This document shows positions 1 to 9,056 of a stretch of DNA of 64,000 nt, piece by piece. Where the stretch lies: assembly GCA_001604105.1 (NCBI GenBank), contig LVAQ01000024.1, forward strand, positions 124,001 to 188,000, in the 5' to 3' direction. How positions within the stretch are numbered: the first letter of the stretch is position 1; every line of letters starts with the position of its first letter. A program made the position numbers and the translations under genes. The notes under the pieces are model-generated. The model saw only the letters and a list, made by a program, of their open reading frames with translations, did not search any database and had not been told where the DNA came from. Source of the DNA: Clostridiales bacterium Firm_11 (GTDB taxonomy: Bacteria > Bacillota > Clostridia > Christensenellales > Aristaeellaceae).

Positions 1-839
1 TGCCTCATGATGATGTGCGTTACTGGAAAGGGCGGCAAGGTTTCCTCGGCAGGCAACCCATACAGCAGAACGCGGCCACGTGCGGCGCAGAGCCGTACCG
101 CGTCGGTGATTGTCTGGGGCGCGCCCGCGGCATCAATGGATAGGGACGCGCCCTTCCCCTCCGTTTCTTGCAACACACGCGCGGCAAGGTCTTCGCTTGC
201 AATATTCACCACAACATCCGCGCCATATCGCATGGCCTGCTCCCGTTTGCTTTCCCGCGTAATGGTCATAATTACCTTCCCCGCCGCGCAGGCGCGCACC
301 GCCTGCAAAAAGGAAAGCCCCGCAATACCGGCCCCTTGGATGAGCACCGTTTCCCCAAAGGCAAGCCCAATGCGGCGGATAGCGCCCACAGGGCAGGCAA
401 CCGCCTCCAGAATACCGCCTTCATCATACGTCATGGCATCCGGCATTTCATAAAGGCAGGTCGCGGGCACGGTCACGTACTGCGCGTACCCGCCATTGTA
501 GGGCGGAAAGCCGATTTCTCCGCCCTGCGCACAAAGGTGTTTGTTCCCGCTTCGGCAATGCTCACACAGGCCACAGCCAATTGCCGTCTCCACCACAACG
601 CGCTTGCCCAGCCAGGCTTGCAGGCCATCGTCACCAACCTCAACCACCTCGCCGGCGATTTCATGCCCCAGTACATGGGGTGGTTCTCCATTGTAAAATG
701 TGCCGTGGATGATGTGCGCATCGGTCGCGCATACCCCTGCGCTCATCACCTTTACCAAAACCCAGCCCGCTTTGCATTGCGGACGGGGTATCTCTACCAA
801 GCGCAGTTGATCCTGCCCCTCCCAGCGCATTGCTTTCAT
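1..839 (-). CDS. Zinc-dependent medium-chain alcohol dehydrogenase, 3' end off the window
   Basis: This is a zinc-binding alcohol/polyol/threonine dehydrogenase-type enzyme, expected to be a cytosolic NAD(P)-dependent oxidoreductase. Reading from ATG at 839 gives 279 codons open to the left edge. The GroES-like N-terminus has catalytic-zinc residues Cys37, His59 and Glu60 (in GHE), and a structural-zinc lobe with Cys89, Cys92, Cys95 and Cys103. A Rossmann GAGIAG motif lies near residue 175. GGAGG sits six bases before this ATG; an in-frame ATG six bases upstream abuts the GGAGG and is less likely. It follows the M24 peptidase gene by about 110 bases and is probably the last visible gene of the sugar ABC operon. 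The substrate cannot be told from sequence. Confidence 0.88.
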   Translation of the reverse strand, partial: MKAMRWEGQDQLRLVEIPRPQCKAGWVLVKVMSAGVCATDAHIIHGTFYNGEPPHVLGHEIAGEVVEVGDDGLQAWLGKRVVVETAIGCGLCEHCRSGNKHLCAQGGEIGFPPYNGGYAQYVTVPATCLYEMPDAMTYDEGGILEAVACPVGAIRRIGLAFGETVLIQGAGIAGLSFLQAVRACAAGKVIMTITRESKREQAMRYGADVVVNIASEDLAARVLQETEGKGASLSIDAAGAPQTITDAVRLCAARGRVLLYGLPAEETLPPFPVTHIIMR

Positions 840-950
840 ATACATCCTCCAAATCCAGTTCATAAGGGTTATCTGCCTTCGCACAGGCTTGCCTTCGTCA
901 GCAGAGCGCGACAAACACCCATGCGGATGGCGCAACACACTGCGTTTCCA

Positions 951-1634
951 TCACGGGTCTTCAAACGGCAGAATGATGTCCTCAAGCTGCATGGGATAAT
1001 CCCACAAATCAATCGCTCCATGCTCGGTTACCCAAAAGTCATCCTCCAGCCGAATGCCGAAGCTGTCTTTCTGATATACGCCGATTTCCACCGTCACCGC
1101 ATCGCCCGCGCATAGGACATCCTTGGAAGCCGCCACTTCGACAGGCGCCTCAAAAGGGGTTTGTCCAATGCCATGCCCTGTATGGTGACGCATCCAGCCC
1201 GCCAAACCGCGCGCCGCCAGAAGGCGCTTCGCCATGTCATATAGCGCACATGCACTTACGCCGTGCCGCAGGTTCTCCTTGAGCAGTGTAAAGCAATCCA
1301 GCACCGCTCTATAAGCGGCCTGTGTGGCAGGCCTTGCCTCGCCAACAAAATACGTGCGGCATACATCACACCAATAGCCATCCTTTTGCAGGCACAGATC
1401 AAGCAGCAGCGCATCCCCGCGCGCAAGCACGCGCTGGGTTGCGCCGCCTTCCACATCGGCCGTACGCGGTCCGCTCAGCAGATCAAAGCACACGGGGTGG
1501 CCGTTTGCGGCAAGGTTGACCGCCGTTTGCAAATCAAGCTCAGTTGCACCAGGTTTCACGGTGCGCTGCAAGGCATCATACACGCCTTGCGCCACCGAAA
1601 GCGCGGCGGTGATTGCCGTTTTCTTCTGACTCAT
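951..1634 (-). CDS. M24 family metallopeptidase (aminopeptidase P-like)
   Basis: The protein has the pita-bread M24 fold of methionine aminopeptidase, Xaa-Pro dipeptidase and creatinase, which uses two metal ions. All five expected ligands are visible: Asp79, Asp90, His154 (in HHTGHGIG), Glu183 and Glu197. At 227 residues it is only the catalytic domain, without the N-terminal creatinase domain of most Xaa-Pro peptidases, and it has no signal peptide, so it should be cytosolic. GAGGAG lies five bases before the ATG, and the stop of the upstream permease gene overlaps that site, so it is in the same operon. Whether it cleaves peptides or a creatine-like substrate is unknown. Confidence 0.88.
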   Translation of the reverse strand: MSQKKTAITAALSVAQGVYDALQRTVKPGATELDLQTAVNLAANGHPVCFDLLSGPRTADVEGGATQRVLARGDALLLDLCLQKDGYWCDVCRTYFVGEARPATQAAYRAVLDCFTLLKENLRHGVSACALYDMAKRLLAARGLAGWMRHHTGHGIGQTPFEAPVEVAASKDVLCAGDAVTVEIGVYQKDSFGIRLEDDFWVTEHGAIDLWDYPMQLEDIILPFEDP

Positions 1635-1643
1635 ATATGCTCC

Positions 1644-2570
1644 TCAGCCTTTGATAGCGCCAATCATAACGCCTTTGACAAAGTACTTCTGTAAAAATGG
1701 GTATACAATCAGGATGGGCACTGTGGAAACCACCACGGTGCAGTATTTAACCAGTTCACGTGTATATACCTCGGATACCATCTGTTTGCCGCTTGCGGAT
1801 TCGACGTTCTCATTGAGAATCAGCAATTCGCGCAGAAACATCTGCAATGGATACAGCTTGCGGTCGCGTATATAGAGCAGCGCCGGATACCAGCTGTTCC
1901 AATAATCCACAGCATAGTACAGCGTAATAACCGCCAGCGCCGGTAAAGACAGCGGCAGAAATATCTTAAGCAGCACCTGCATATCATTGGCGCCGTCCAG
2001 CACAGCGGATTCCTCAAGGCTGTCCGGTATGCTCAGGAAGAATGTGCGCAGGATGATCAGGTTATAGGAGTTCAGCGCGCTGGGGATTATCATTGACCAG
2101 AAGCTATTGTATAGCCCCACCCCGCGCACAACAAAGAACGTGGGGATAATGCCGCCGCTAAAGAACATGGTCAGCAGTATGCCCTTCATCATAACACCAC
2201 GAAGCTTGAACTTCTTGCGGGTCACCACATAAGCGCCAATCATGGTCATGGTAACGCCGATGATGGTTCCGCTGCCCACCATGGCCACCGTGTTGCCAAA
2301 TCCCTGCAGGATGTTGGGATTGCTAAGCGTCATTTGATACCCTTGCAGGGTATAGGGCGCAAGCGGAAAGAGCAGTGCGCCCTCATGCTTAAGCAGGGCG
2401 CGCGCATCGCTAAAGGAGGCAAACACCGTATACAGCAATGGGTATACCGTAACCATCACCAGCAGCAAGATCAGGCTGATGTTCAGGATATCGAACGCAC
2501 GCTCGCCCGTGGAGCGTTTCTTTCGATTGCGCACAGTGGTAGCATCGTACAGACTTATCTCAGTATTCAT
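1644..2570 (-). CDS. Sugar ABC transporter permease, LplC/MalG type
   Basis: This is one of the two membrane subunits of a CUT1-type carbohydrate importer (binding-protein-dependent permease, inner-membrane component). It is 308 residues, normal for the family, with about six hydrophobic segments. The EAA loop that docks the ATPase is visible as a conserved stretch around LDGAND followed by IFLPLS. The start has AAGGGGAG six bases upstream, and the gene begins 12 bases after the partner permease. It most resembles permeases annotated as LplC/YtcP, which work with large binding proteins for oligosaccharides. No ATPase gene is nearby, so a shared MsmX-type ATPase encoded elsewhere is inferred. 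Confidence 0.9.
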   Translation of the reverse strand: MNTEISLYDATTVRNRKKRSTGERAFDILNISLILLLVMVTVYPLLYTVFASFSDARALLKHEGALLFPLAPYTLQGYQMTLSNPNILQGFGNTVAMVGSGTIIGVTMTMIGAYVVTRKKFKLRGVMMKGILLTMFFSGGIIPTFFVVRGVGLYNSFWSMIIPSALNSYNLIILRTFFLSIPDSLEESAVLDGANDMQVLLKIFLPLSLPALAVITLYYAVDYWNSWYPALLYIRDRKLYPLQMFLRELLILNENVESASGKQMVSEVYTRELVKYCTVVVSTVPILIVYPFLQKYFVKGVMIGAIKG

Positions 2571-2582
2571 TCGATTCTCCCC

Positions 2583-3524
2583 TTACCACAGGCTGTTTTC
2601 GCTCACGCGTTTGGAGATGGTATTGGCGCCAATGAGCAGCAGAATATTGATGCCGGAATTGAACAGGCTCACCGCCGTTGCAAAGCTGTATTGCATCTTG
2701 GTAAGGCCGATGCGGTAAACATAGCTGCTCAGCACATCCGCTGTCTCATATGTCAGCGGGTTGTACAGCAGCACAATGCGATCCCACGATACACTCATCA
2801 TGGAGCCGATGCGCAGCAGCATTAAGATCACAATCGTCGGCGCGATACCCGGCAGCGTCACATGCAGCGTCTGGCGGAAGCGCCCCGCGCCATCCACCCG
2901 CGCCGCGTCATACAGGGCGGGGTCAATGCCCGTAAGCGCCGCAAAATAGATAATCGAGTCCCACCCAAAGGATTGCCATACGATGCCGCCGATAAAAATC
3001 CCCTGAAAATACTCCGGCACCGATAGCATATTGATCCGCGGCATGCCCAGCGCAACAAATATATTGGTGATTACCCCCGTGCTCTTGGTAAAATCCACAA
3101 GCAGGCCGCAGATGACCACCGTTGAAACAAAGTGAGGCATATAGGTAATGGACTGGGAGATACGCCGGAACTTTGTGCTGCGTACTTCGTTGAGCAATAT
3201 GGCAAAGAGAATGGGCACGGGAAAGGAAAACAGCAGCTCCTTCAAATTGATGGAGAGCGTATTGCGAAGCAAACGCGGGAAATAGGTGCTGGAAAAGAAG
3301 GACTCAAAATGCTTCAGACCAACCCAGTTACTCTCCAAAACGCCCCGCGCGGGCACATAGTCTTTAAAGGCAATCACAATGCCATACATCGGCAAATAGT
3401 GAAAAATGATATAGTATGCGATAACCGGGAGCGCCATCAGGTAAAGCATCGGGTTATGGATGATATTGCTGATGTACCCCGTGCGCCTTCGTTTGGCTGG
3501 GTTTCGGCCGGCTGTTGCAATCAA
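2583..3524 (-). CDS. Sugar ABC transporter permease, LplB/MalF type
   Basis: This is the partner permease of the same CUT1 importer. From the proposed TTG start it is 313 residues with six expected membrane spans. The EAA loop reads YDAARVDGAG with a downstream LPGIAP. The open frame extends to 3668, but the extra N-terminus is unlike the family and has no ribosome site. GAGGGGG lies eight bases before TTG at 3524, and the resulting Lys/Arg-rich start leading into the first membrane span matches relatives. The gene lies downstream of the binding-protein gene, separated from it by a hairpin. Confidence 0.87.
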   Translation of the reverse strand: MIATAGRNPAKRRRTGYISNIIHNPMLYLMALPVIAYYIIFHYLPMYGIVIAFKDYVPARGVLESNWVGLKHFESFFSSTYFPRLLRNTLSINLKELLFSFPVPILFAILLNEVRSTKFRRISQSITYMPHFVSTVVICGLLVDFTKSTGVITNIFVALGMPRINMLSVPEYFQGIFIGGIVWQSFGWDSIIYFAALTGIDPALYDAARVDGAGRFRQTLHVTLPGIAPTIVILMLLRIGSMMSVSWDRIVLLYNPLTYETADVLSSYVYRIGLTKMQYSFATAVSLFNSGINILLLIGANTISKRVSENSLW

Positions 3525-3597
3525 CGGTAAATCCCCCTCAACATAACAAGTTGATGTTGCGCATGGTCTGCCGCGCAAAAAGCGTGAAGGAAAAACA

Positions 3598-3630
3598 GCC
3601 GGGGGCTTGAGGAAGCCCTCTCCCCCCGGC
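3598..3630 (-). terminator. Hairpin between binding-protein and permease genes (attenuating terminator)
   Basis: GCCGGGGG at 3598-3605 pairs with CCCCCGGC at 3623-3630, and the loop itself contains a smaller GGCT/AGCC stem. On the minus strand it is followed by TGTTTTTCC. Its place directly after the binding-protein gene suggests partial termination or 3'-end protection that gives more binding protein than permease. Confidence 0.6.
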
Positions 3631-3690
3631 GCTGGTTCGTTTATTCTGTTTTGCTGCATGCACGGCACAGCCGGCGCATGCTACTTACGG

Positions 3691-5343
3691 TTAGCGAAGC
3701 AGCCAGCGTTCGTAAGCGGCTTGCTGAATCTGCTCGTTGGCTGCCAGCCCCATGTCATACATGGTAGCCACGAAGCTATCCCACTGCTCCTCAATACTGA
3801 TGCTTCCTGTGATAAACTTGTAGATCATTTCATCGCTGTAGGTCTCAATCTCAACCTGATTACGCGTGAATACGGTATCCTCTTCCACCGTGCGGGAAAC
3901 TGATTCCGGCAGGCGGCCGTCGCGATCGGTCTTGTATCCCCACTCATCCCAGCAGGTCTGGCAAATCGGTTCGGAATACTCAAAGCGCTCCGGCTCCTCC
4001 AGCAGTTGCCGCTGGAAAATTTGCAGGGTGTACTTATGGCGGATGGTTTCATACGGCCAATTTGGATCGCCGACAATCGCATCCCCGTACTCATGCAAAC
4101 CTTCCGCATTGATAACGTAGGTGCTGGTTCCGTTTTCCAGCTCTCCCACGCCCCAGTATGCCAGTTGTGCCAGTTCCATGTCATACAGGTAATCCAGGAG
4201 CTTCACGGCTGCCACCGGGTTTTTGCAGGTGGAGGAAATGAGCATGTCGCCCACACCGCCCTCCGCCAGGGGGTTGCCCAGATGGTATGGTTCTTCGGGA
4301 TCCGTCAGGCGCGGCACACGCACGGGGTAAATCTCAAAATCGGGATTTTCCGCCTTGCCCAGCGTAACGATTTCTGTCGTTTGCCAGTTGCCGATCACAC
4401 AGAACGCGGTGCGATCGTTGTAGAACATTTTCAGCGCGTCTTTGACGTCACGGTTCACAAAATCACGGTCGATCAAGCCTTCCTGATACCAGGCAGACAT
4501 CTGCTGCAGGTACGCCTTGTAACCATCATTGGCACGGCTGTAGAACACTTTGCCTTCCGCATCGACCTGATAGCCATTCATGGTCACGCCAAACGCGCCG
4601 GAGAGGAAGTTGCTGTCCCCATAGCGGTAGTTGTCCAGTGTGCCAAGCGCCATGGGCACTTCAATGCCGTTTTCTTTGAGCACACGCAGCACGTTGGTCA
4701 GTTCATCGATGGTCTTGGGGATATCCAGGCTGTACTGATCCAGAATATCCTTACGGGCGATAAAGCCCATATTGTTGATGCCGCGGATAAACTCACAAGC
4801 AAACGGCGTGCCCAGCGTCAGCTTACCGTTATCATCCGCAGTATTGCGGTAGGTGTTTTTATCCGCGATGGACATATAATACAGGAAGTTTTTAGCGTAC
4901 TGGCGGATGAGCGCGTCATTATCCGTGAGCACATTGTCCTGTACGGCGCCCTGAATGCCGCCGGGGTAGATTTCATTGAACTTGGTGGTCAGGAAGATAT
5001 CAGGATAATCCCCCGAAGCGATGGTCATATTGAAGAAGGTGCCATCATCCCCCGTAGGCGGGTGGATGAACTTGAGCGTAAGCCCCGTCAGCTCTTCAAC
5101 TTTTTGAATAATGGGGTGTTCTTCATAAGATTGCATGAAGTTGGCGGCGTACTCATCCAGCTCGGTATAGATCGTAAGCGTAATTTCCCCCGGCTGGCAA
5201 AAAGGCAGGGTATTGTCCTCTGCGGCGAGGTACATTTCATATACCTCCTGGTTGTTAACCACTGGCTGCTCCTCCGCCAACGCAGTCGCGAGGGTTCCAA
5301 GCGCCATAACCAAGGCAAGCACGATGCTGAGCAATCTACGCAT
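3691..5343 (-). CDS. Extracellular sugar-binding protein of the LplA type
   Basis: This is the solute receptor of the ABC importer, expected outside the cytoplasmic membrane. It is 550 residues, the long class typical of LplA/oligosaccharide receptors. The N-terminus is two arginines, a hydrophobic core and an ATALA cleavage site followed by EEQP. There is no cysteine, so it is not an ordinary lipoprotein. The start at 5343 has GGGAGGA eight bases upstream; the longer open frame lacks signal-peptide logic. It is the first gene of the operon with the two permeases, the M24 peptidase and the dehydrogenase. The ligand is unknown; an oligosaccharide is the family expectation. Confidence 0.88.
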   Translation of the reverse strand: MRRLLSIVLALVMALGTLATALAEEQPVVNNQEVYEMYLAAEDNTLPFCQPGEITLTIYTELDEYAANFMQSYEEHPIIQKVEELTGLTLKFIHPPTGDDGTFFNMTIASGDYPDIFLTTKFNEIYPGGIQGAVQDNVLTDNDALIRQYAKNFLYYMSIADKNTYRNTADDNGKLTLGTPFACEFIRGINNMGFIARKDILDQYSLDIPKTIDELTNVLRVLKENGIEVPMALGTLDNYRYGDSNFLSGAFGVTMNGYQVDAEGKVFYSRANDGYKAYLQQMSAWYQEGLIDRDFVNRDVKDALKMFYNDRTAFCVIGNWQTTEIVTLGKAENPDFEIYPVRVPRLTDPEEPYHLGNPLAEGGVGDMLISSTCKNPVAAVKLLDYLYDMELAQLAYWGVGELENGTSTYVINAEGLHEYGDAIVGDPNWPYETIRHKYTLQIFQRQLLEEPERFEYSEPICQTCWDEWGYKTDRDGRLPESVSRTVEEDTVFTRNQVEIETYSDEMIYKFITGSISIEEQWDSFVATMYDMGLAANEQIQQAAYERWLLR

Positions 5344-5458
5344 ATCGGTATTCCTCCCTTGCAGTATGGGCGCAGCCGCGCCGCAACGCCGGCATTGCGG
5401 TAGGCCGAGCCGCGATAATCCCAACGGTTCGGATGATCAAGCTTAATCATGTACCTTA

Positions 5459-5487
5459 ATACTAGTTGCATGCGCGTCAAATGTAAA
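5459..5487 (-). promoter_or_regulatory. SigA-type promoter of the sugar ABC operon
   Basis: Reading the minus strand, TTTACA (5482-5487) and TAGTAT (5459-5464) are separated by exactly 17 bases. This gives a leader of about 110 bases before the binding-protein start. The rest of the gap 5344-5746 shows no gene that I can support. Confidence 0.55.
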
Positions 5488-5746
5488 TCCACAATTCCTG
5501 TTTGCACATATGTGATTTTTGGTTTGGGTAGGAACATCGATGATTTATCTCCATCGAGGATTTCCGTCACAGGCGTCAGAGAACCTAACGTTACCATAGT
5601 AAAAACGAACCCTAGGCGGCGTTCCACTGTGATGAGTCGGTTTCATGATAAGCGGGCAAGTTTCCATTGCGAGCAATCAAGCCCTGCGCTTTCATTGTGC
5701 GCAAGGCTTGACGTTTTCTTATATCCTTTGATCATGACGCGATTGT

Positions 5747-7051
5747 CTACACGCTCTCGCCTACGCTTGTTTCCTCTGGTAGCATCGGCTCTGTTTCCTC
5801 GTCCTGCGGCAACCCAATTTTCCATAACATCAGGGCTAACGCAAATGCGCCCAGCGTAAGCCCAAGGTTTAGCACAAAGGGCAATACACGGTTGCTTTCG
5901 GCCATCAGTCCGGCAACGGTACTCAGCGGAGATGTAACCAGCATACAGATTGCCGCAAAGAAGCCGAGCATCCGCGCGCGCTCCTCGCGGTCAATGTTGA
6001 CCATTTGGAGGGTTGCGCTCAAAGGGTTGAGCATGCTCAGCGCGAGCGCTTCCAGCACAACGGTGAGCAGCACTAGGCCATAGGCGCCCACGGGCATCAG
6101 CAGCAGCAGCAGCTCCTGCGCCACAAACAAGCCGAGTGCCAGCAGCACAGGATTACGAAACCGCCGGATGTTCAGCCTGGGGACAATCACAAAATAGCAG
6201 GTAAGCATCAACAGTGTTTTTACCGTAGAGAAGATCGAAAGGTTTTCGGCCGCGATGCCCAGCTTTTCGGTAACCAATAACGGCCAAAAGGTATCATTGA
6301 TACCCTTGAATCCATAGATGCAGGCGATAAACGCAATGGTCAACACCGCGCGCCTGCTCTTGAGCATCTTCACCAGAATTTTGCGGCTGTCCCACAGGTG
6401 ATCAAAAAGCCGCACATTACGCGTTTCGGCCATGCGCCGCTTGCCGACGGAAGTCTCGGTTGTCGCAAAATACAGGATGACAAACTTGGTCGTCATCATC
6501 ACAAAAGTGAGCCCATAGAGCACACGCATGGTCGGGACGACCGAATACTGCTGCACAAAGAAATACGCGATCGGCGCAACAAAGCCCGCCACCAGTCCCG
6601 CAACATGCGCCAGCGTGTAAAGATGCACCAGCTTATCCTGCTGCGCGTCTTCAATCAACAGCAGCCCCCATGAAATTTCGGTAACGCGCCAGATGCCGTT
6701 GAACACGGCAGCCACCAGAAACCAGCGGTAATCCTGCGCGAACATCCATAGCAAAGCAGGCACACTCCACGCGAGGGTGTCGAAAATCAATGTTGTAAGC
6801 CGTCGCCCCAGCTTATCGGTAAGCACGCCGCTGAGCAACGCCCAAATCATCTGCGAAGCCAAAAAAATAGAACTGACGATACCGATAAGTGTCGGTGACA
6901 TCCCCAAAGCCGCCATATACACCGATACAAACGGAATATACAGGTTGTAAGGAATGCCCCAGAGCGGCTCGGTATACATGCAGGCGCGCTCATTCCCCGT
7001 CAGGTTAATGACGGTTGCAATCAAAGCGTTCTGCTTGCGTTTTTGGATCAT
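5747..7051 (-). CDS. MFS family transporter
   Basis: This is a 434-residue polytopic membrane protein with about twelve hydrophobic segments, the size and layout of a major facilitator superfamily permease. A loop between helices 2 and 3 reads LSGVLTDKLGRRLTTL, a clear form of the MFS GxxxDRxGRR signature, with Lys in place of the usual Arg. AAGGAGC lies upstream of the ATG. It appears monocistronic, transcribed from its own promoter at 7073-7092, between the sugar ABC operon and the zinc operon. The substrate is not evident; drug efflux and sugar export are both possible. Confidence 0.85.
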   Translation of the reverse strand: MIQKRKQNALIATVINLTGNERACMYTEPLWGIPYNLYIPFVSVYMAALGMSPTLIGIVSSIFLASQMIWALLSGVLTDKLGRRLTTLIFDTLAWSVPALLWMFAQDYRWFLVAAVFNGIWRVTEISWGLLLIEDAQQDKLVHLYTLAHVAGLVAGFVAPIAYFFVQQYSVVPTMRVLYGLTFVMMTTKFVILYFATTETSVGKRRMAETRNVRLFDHLWDSRKILVKMLKSRRAVLTIAFIACIYGFKGINDTFWPLLVTEKLGIAAENLSIFSTVKTLLMLTCYFVIVPRLNIRRFRNPVLLALGLFVAQELLLLLMPVGAYGLVLLTVVLEALALSMLNPLSATLQMVNIDREERARMLGFFAAICMLVTSPLSTVAGLMAESNRVLPFVLNLGLTLGAFALALMLWKIGLPQDEETEPMLPEETSVGESV

Positions 7052-7072
7052 GGTGCAGCTCCTTGCCCTTAT

Positions 7073-7092
7073 TTCAAAACGTTTCCATTGTA
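7073..7092 (-). promoter_or_regulatory. -10 box and palindromic operator of the MFS gene
   Basis: On the minus strand a TACAAT -10 (7087-7092) has a poor TTGCTT -35 at 17 bases. Immediately downstream, over the expected start of transcription, lies GGAAACGTTTTG with the perfect centre AAACGTTT (7077-7084). CG-centred palindromes of this kind are typical operators of LacI-family regulators including CcpA. Binding is inferred. Confidence 0.45.
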
Positions 7093-7103
7093 AAGGATAA
7101 GGC

Positions 7104-7136
7104 GAGAAAAAGCAAGGCTGCGCATCGCGCAGCCTT
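7104..7136 (-). terminator. Intrinsic terminator of the znu operon
   Basis: AAGGCTGCGC (7114-7123) and GCGCAGCCTT (7127-7136) form a perfect ten-base-pair stem with a three-base loop. On the minus strand this is followed by GCTTTTTC. It ends transcripts coming from znuB, about 310 bases downstream of that gene. Confidence 0.85.
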
Positions 7137-7444
7137 CAGGTTGTCCAAAAGGTTTAGACCAGGCCGATTAGCCTTGGTTCGTGTGCAGGGATGAAACCCC
7201 AGCGGGGTTTGGGGTGAAGTGACAAAGCCTCCCGTCACAGCCCATAGCCAAAGCGAGCGAACAGCCCGAAGGGCTATGCGCCAGTGATGGTAGATGCTAT
7301 ATGTGCCGCGAGGCTTTGTACCGCAATCGCCTGCTTCGCGTTAAACACGGCAAACACAGCAACGTCTACGCTTTGTGCTGATAGTAATCGGCAAAGGGCA
7401 CGTTCCAGCAAACCTCCGGTTTACATTGCAGGCAGGCGGACTTG
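7137..7444 (-). other. Untranslated 3' region of the znu operon, no gene seen
   Basis: No convincing coding frame is present. It lies between the znuB stop and the terminator, so it should be transcribed. It holds small stems, such as AAACCCC-AGC-GGGGTTT (about 7195-7211) and AGCCC-GAA-GGGCT. No known RNA family was recognised. Confidence 0.4.
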
Positions 7445-8269
7445 TTACCTTTCTCTGTGGCGGTATACGCGCCAGCGCGCAAACAGCAAAGCCAGCAGAT
7501 AGCAAATCACCGCCAGAATCACAATGGCCGCGCCGGATGCGATGTTCATCCGGTAGGACAGCCATAAACCGCCAAAGCTGTACAATGCACTGATTACAAT
7601 AGCGAGCGCCACTCTGGTTTTCAGCCGTGTTGTAAAGAGCGCAGCCGTCGCAGCCGGTGCCGTTAGCAACGCCAGCACCAAAATGATGCCGACTACGCGA
7701 ATCAGCACGACAACCGTAACGGCAATCAGTATCATTAAGAGCGTATCCAAACGCTTTGTCCCAACGCCCCGCGTTCGGGCAAAGTCCTCATCAAACAAAA
7801 AAACTTGCCAATCCGCGTATAAAACCAGAAACGCGATAATTACCAAAACCGTGAGCGCAACGATGATTGCAAGATCCAGCCGTGTTACGGACAGGATGCT
7901 GCCAAACAGATACGCGCTGATATCCGGCGGGTACCCTTCCATCATGGCAATAAACAGGATGCCCATCGCCATGCCCAGCGCCCAAAACAGGCTGATCAGC
8001 ACATCGGAGCGCGTCACATCTCTGCGTTTCAGCACGCCAATGCCCAGCGCCGCCAGTACTGAAAACACAAACGCGCCGATGATCGGCTCGATCCCCAGCA
8101 AATACCCCAGCCCTACGCCGCCATACGAGGTATGCGCGATGCCGCCGCTCATCATCACAAGCTTTTTTTCGATGATGAAAACCCCCATAATGCCGCAGAC
8201 AATGCTGCCCAGCAGCGCTGTTAGCGCGGCATTGCGCATGAATTGGTAGGTGAAGATCGCTTCAAGCAT
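7445..8269 (-). CDS. znuB: Zinc/manganese ABC transporter permease, ZnuB family
   Basis: This is the membrane subunit of a metal-ion importer of the ABC-3 family. From the chosen ATG it is 274 residues with eight or nine hydrophobic helices, normal for ZnuB/MntB. AAAGGAG stands seven bases before ATG 8269; the longer frame adds a Cys/Arg-rich stretch not expected in a permease. The start overlaps the end of znuC by eight bases, indicating translational coupling. Zinc rather than manganese is inferred from the Fur/Zur-like operator and the acidic and His-containing partner receptor, and is not certain. Confidence 0.9.
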   Translation of the reverse strand: MLEAIFTYQFMRNAALTALLGSIVCGIMGVFIIEKKLVMMSGGIAHTSYGGVGLGYLLGIEPIIGAFVFSVLAALGIGVLKRRDVTRSDVLISLFWALGMAMGILFIAMMEGYPPDISAYLFGSILSVTRLDLAIIVALTVLVIIAFLVLYADWQVFLFDEDFARTRGVGTKRLDTLLMILIAVTVVVLIRVVGIILVLALLTAPAATAALFTTRLKTRVALAIVISALYSFGGLWLSYRMNIASGAAIVILAVICYLLALLFARWRVYRHRER

Positions 8270-9056
8270 GAGAAGTCTCCTTTGTCGCTGACGAACAGCT
8301 CTCTTTGGGTTGCTGTTGCGGCACGTACAGCCCGACGCGACTGCCAAATACGCTTTCCATCATATTTTCATCCAACGCCGGTTCCCCTTGATAGATCACC
8401 TTTTGGTTTACACATACAATGCGATCCGCCCGGGTGACAATATCCAGCAAATCATGTGATACTAGCAAGATGGTCATCTCCCGGCGGAGTTCTTGCAGCA
8501 ATTCGAAAATCTGCGCACGGGAAGGCGCATCTACATTTGCAGTCGGTTCATCCAACACCAGCAGTTTCGGTTGGCTCACCATCGCGCGCGCCAGCAGCAT
8601 CTTCTGGAACTCCCCGCCGGATAGCTGGCTGGCTTGGCGCTTGGCCAGCCGTTCCAGCCCCAGACGTTGGATCACCTGGTTTGCGGCATCACGATCCTCC
8701 GCACGGTAGCGAAAAAAGGGACTCACCCCGGCCGGGATACGTCCGGAGAGCACCACTTCCGCCAGCGTAATGGGGAATCGGCGGTTGAGCGTTGTATGCT
8801 GGGGTACATAACCAATGGCTTTACGCGCCAGTTCCGGCGATTGTCCAAAGATCGAAACCTTCCCGGTCGATAGGGGGATCAGGCCGAGAATGCCGTTAAG
8901 CAAAGTTGATTTCCCGCCGCCATTAGGGCCTATAATCCCTAGATAAGCGCCCTCCGGCACAACCAGACAGACGTCCGCAATTGCGGGCGTCTGTCCATAA
9001 TAAATACTGGCGTGCTCTACGCGAATGGCGGCGGGGTTTGCCCCTGCGTAGTCCAT
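8262..9056 (-). CDS. znuC: Zinc/manganese ABC transporter ATPase, ZnuC family
   Basis: This is the cytosolic ATP-binding subunit. Walker A reads GPNGGGKST, the signature is LSGGEFQK, Walker B is LLVLDEP and the switch histidine is in LLVSHD. It has 264 residues. Its ATG shares one base with the znuA stop (TAATG) and no clear ribosome site precedes it, so translation is probably coupled to znuA. A GCGGACGC/GCGTCCGC hairpin at 9063-9085 in the last znuA codons lies where it could affect that coupling. Confidence 0.93.
   Translation of the reverse strand: MDYAGANPAAIRVEHASIYYGQTPAIADVCLVVPEGAYLGIIGPNGGGKSTLLNGILGLIPLSTGKVSIFGQSPELARKAIGYVPQHTTLNRRFPITLAEVVLSGRIPAGVSPFFRYRAEDRDAANQVIQRLGLERLAKRQASQLSGGEFQKMLLARAMVSQPKLLVLDEPTANVDAPSRAQIFELLQELRREMTILLVSHDLLDIVTRADRIVCVNQKVIYQGEPALDENMMESVFGSRVGLYVPQQQPKESCSSATKETSHA

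Noticed and set aside
3525..3668. Longer N-terminus for the LplB-type permease
   Set aside because: The added 48 residues are unlike the family, span the inter-gene hairpin and lack a ribosome site; the TTG at 3524 has one.
4006..5403. 465-codon plus-strand open frame
   Set aside because: It lies wholly antisense to the LplA-type binding-protein gene, has no ribosome site or family resemblance, and reflects the GC-rich third positions of the real gene.
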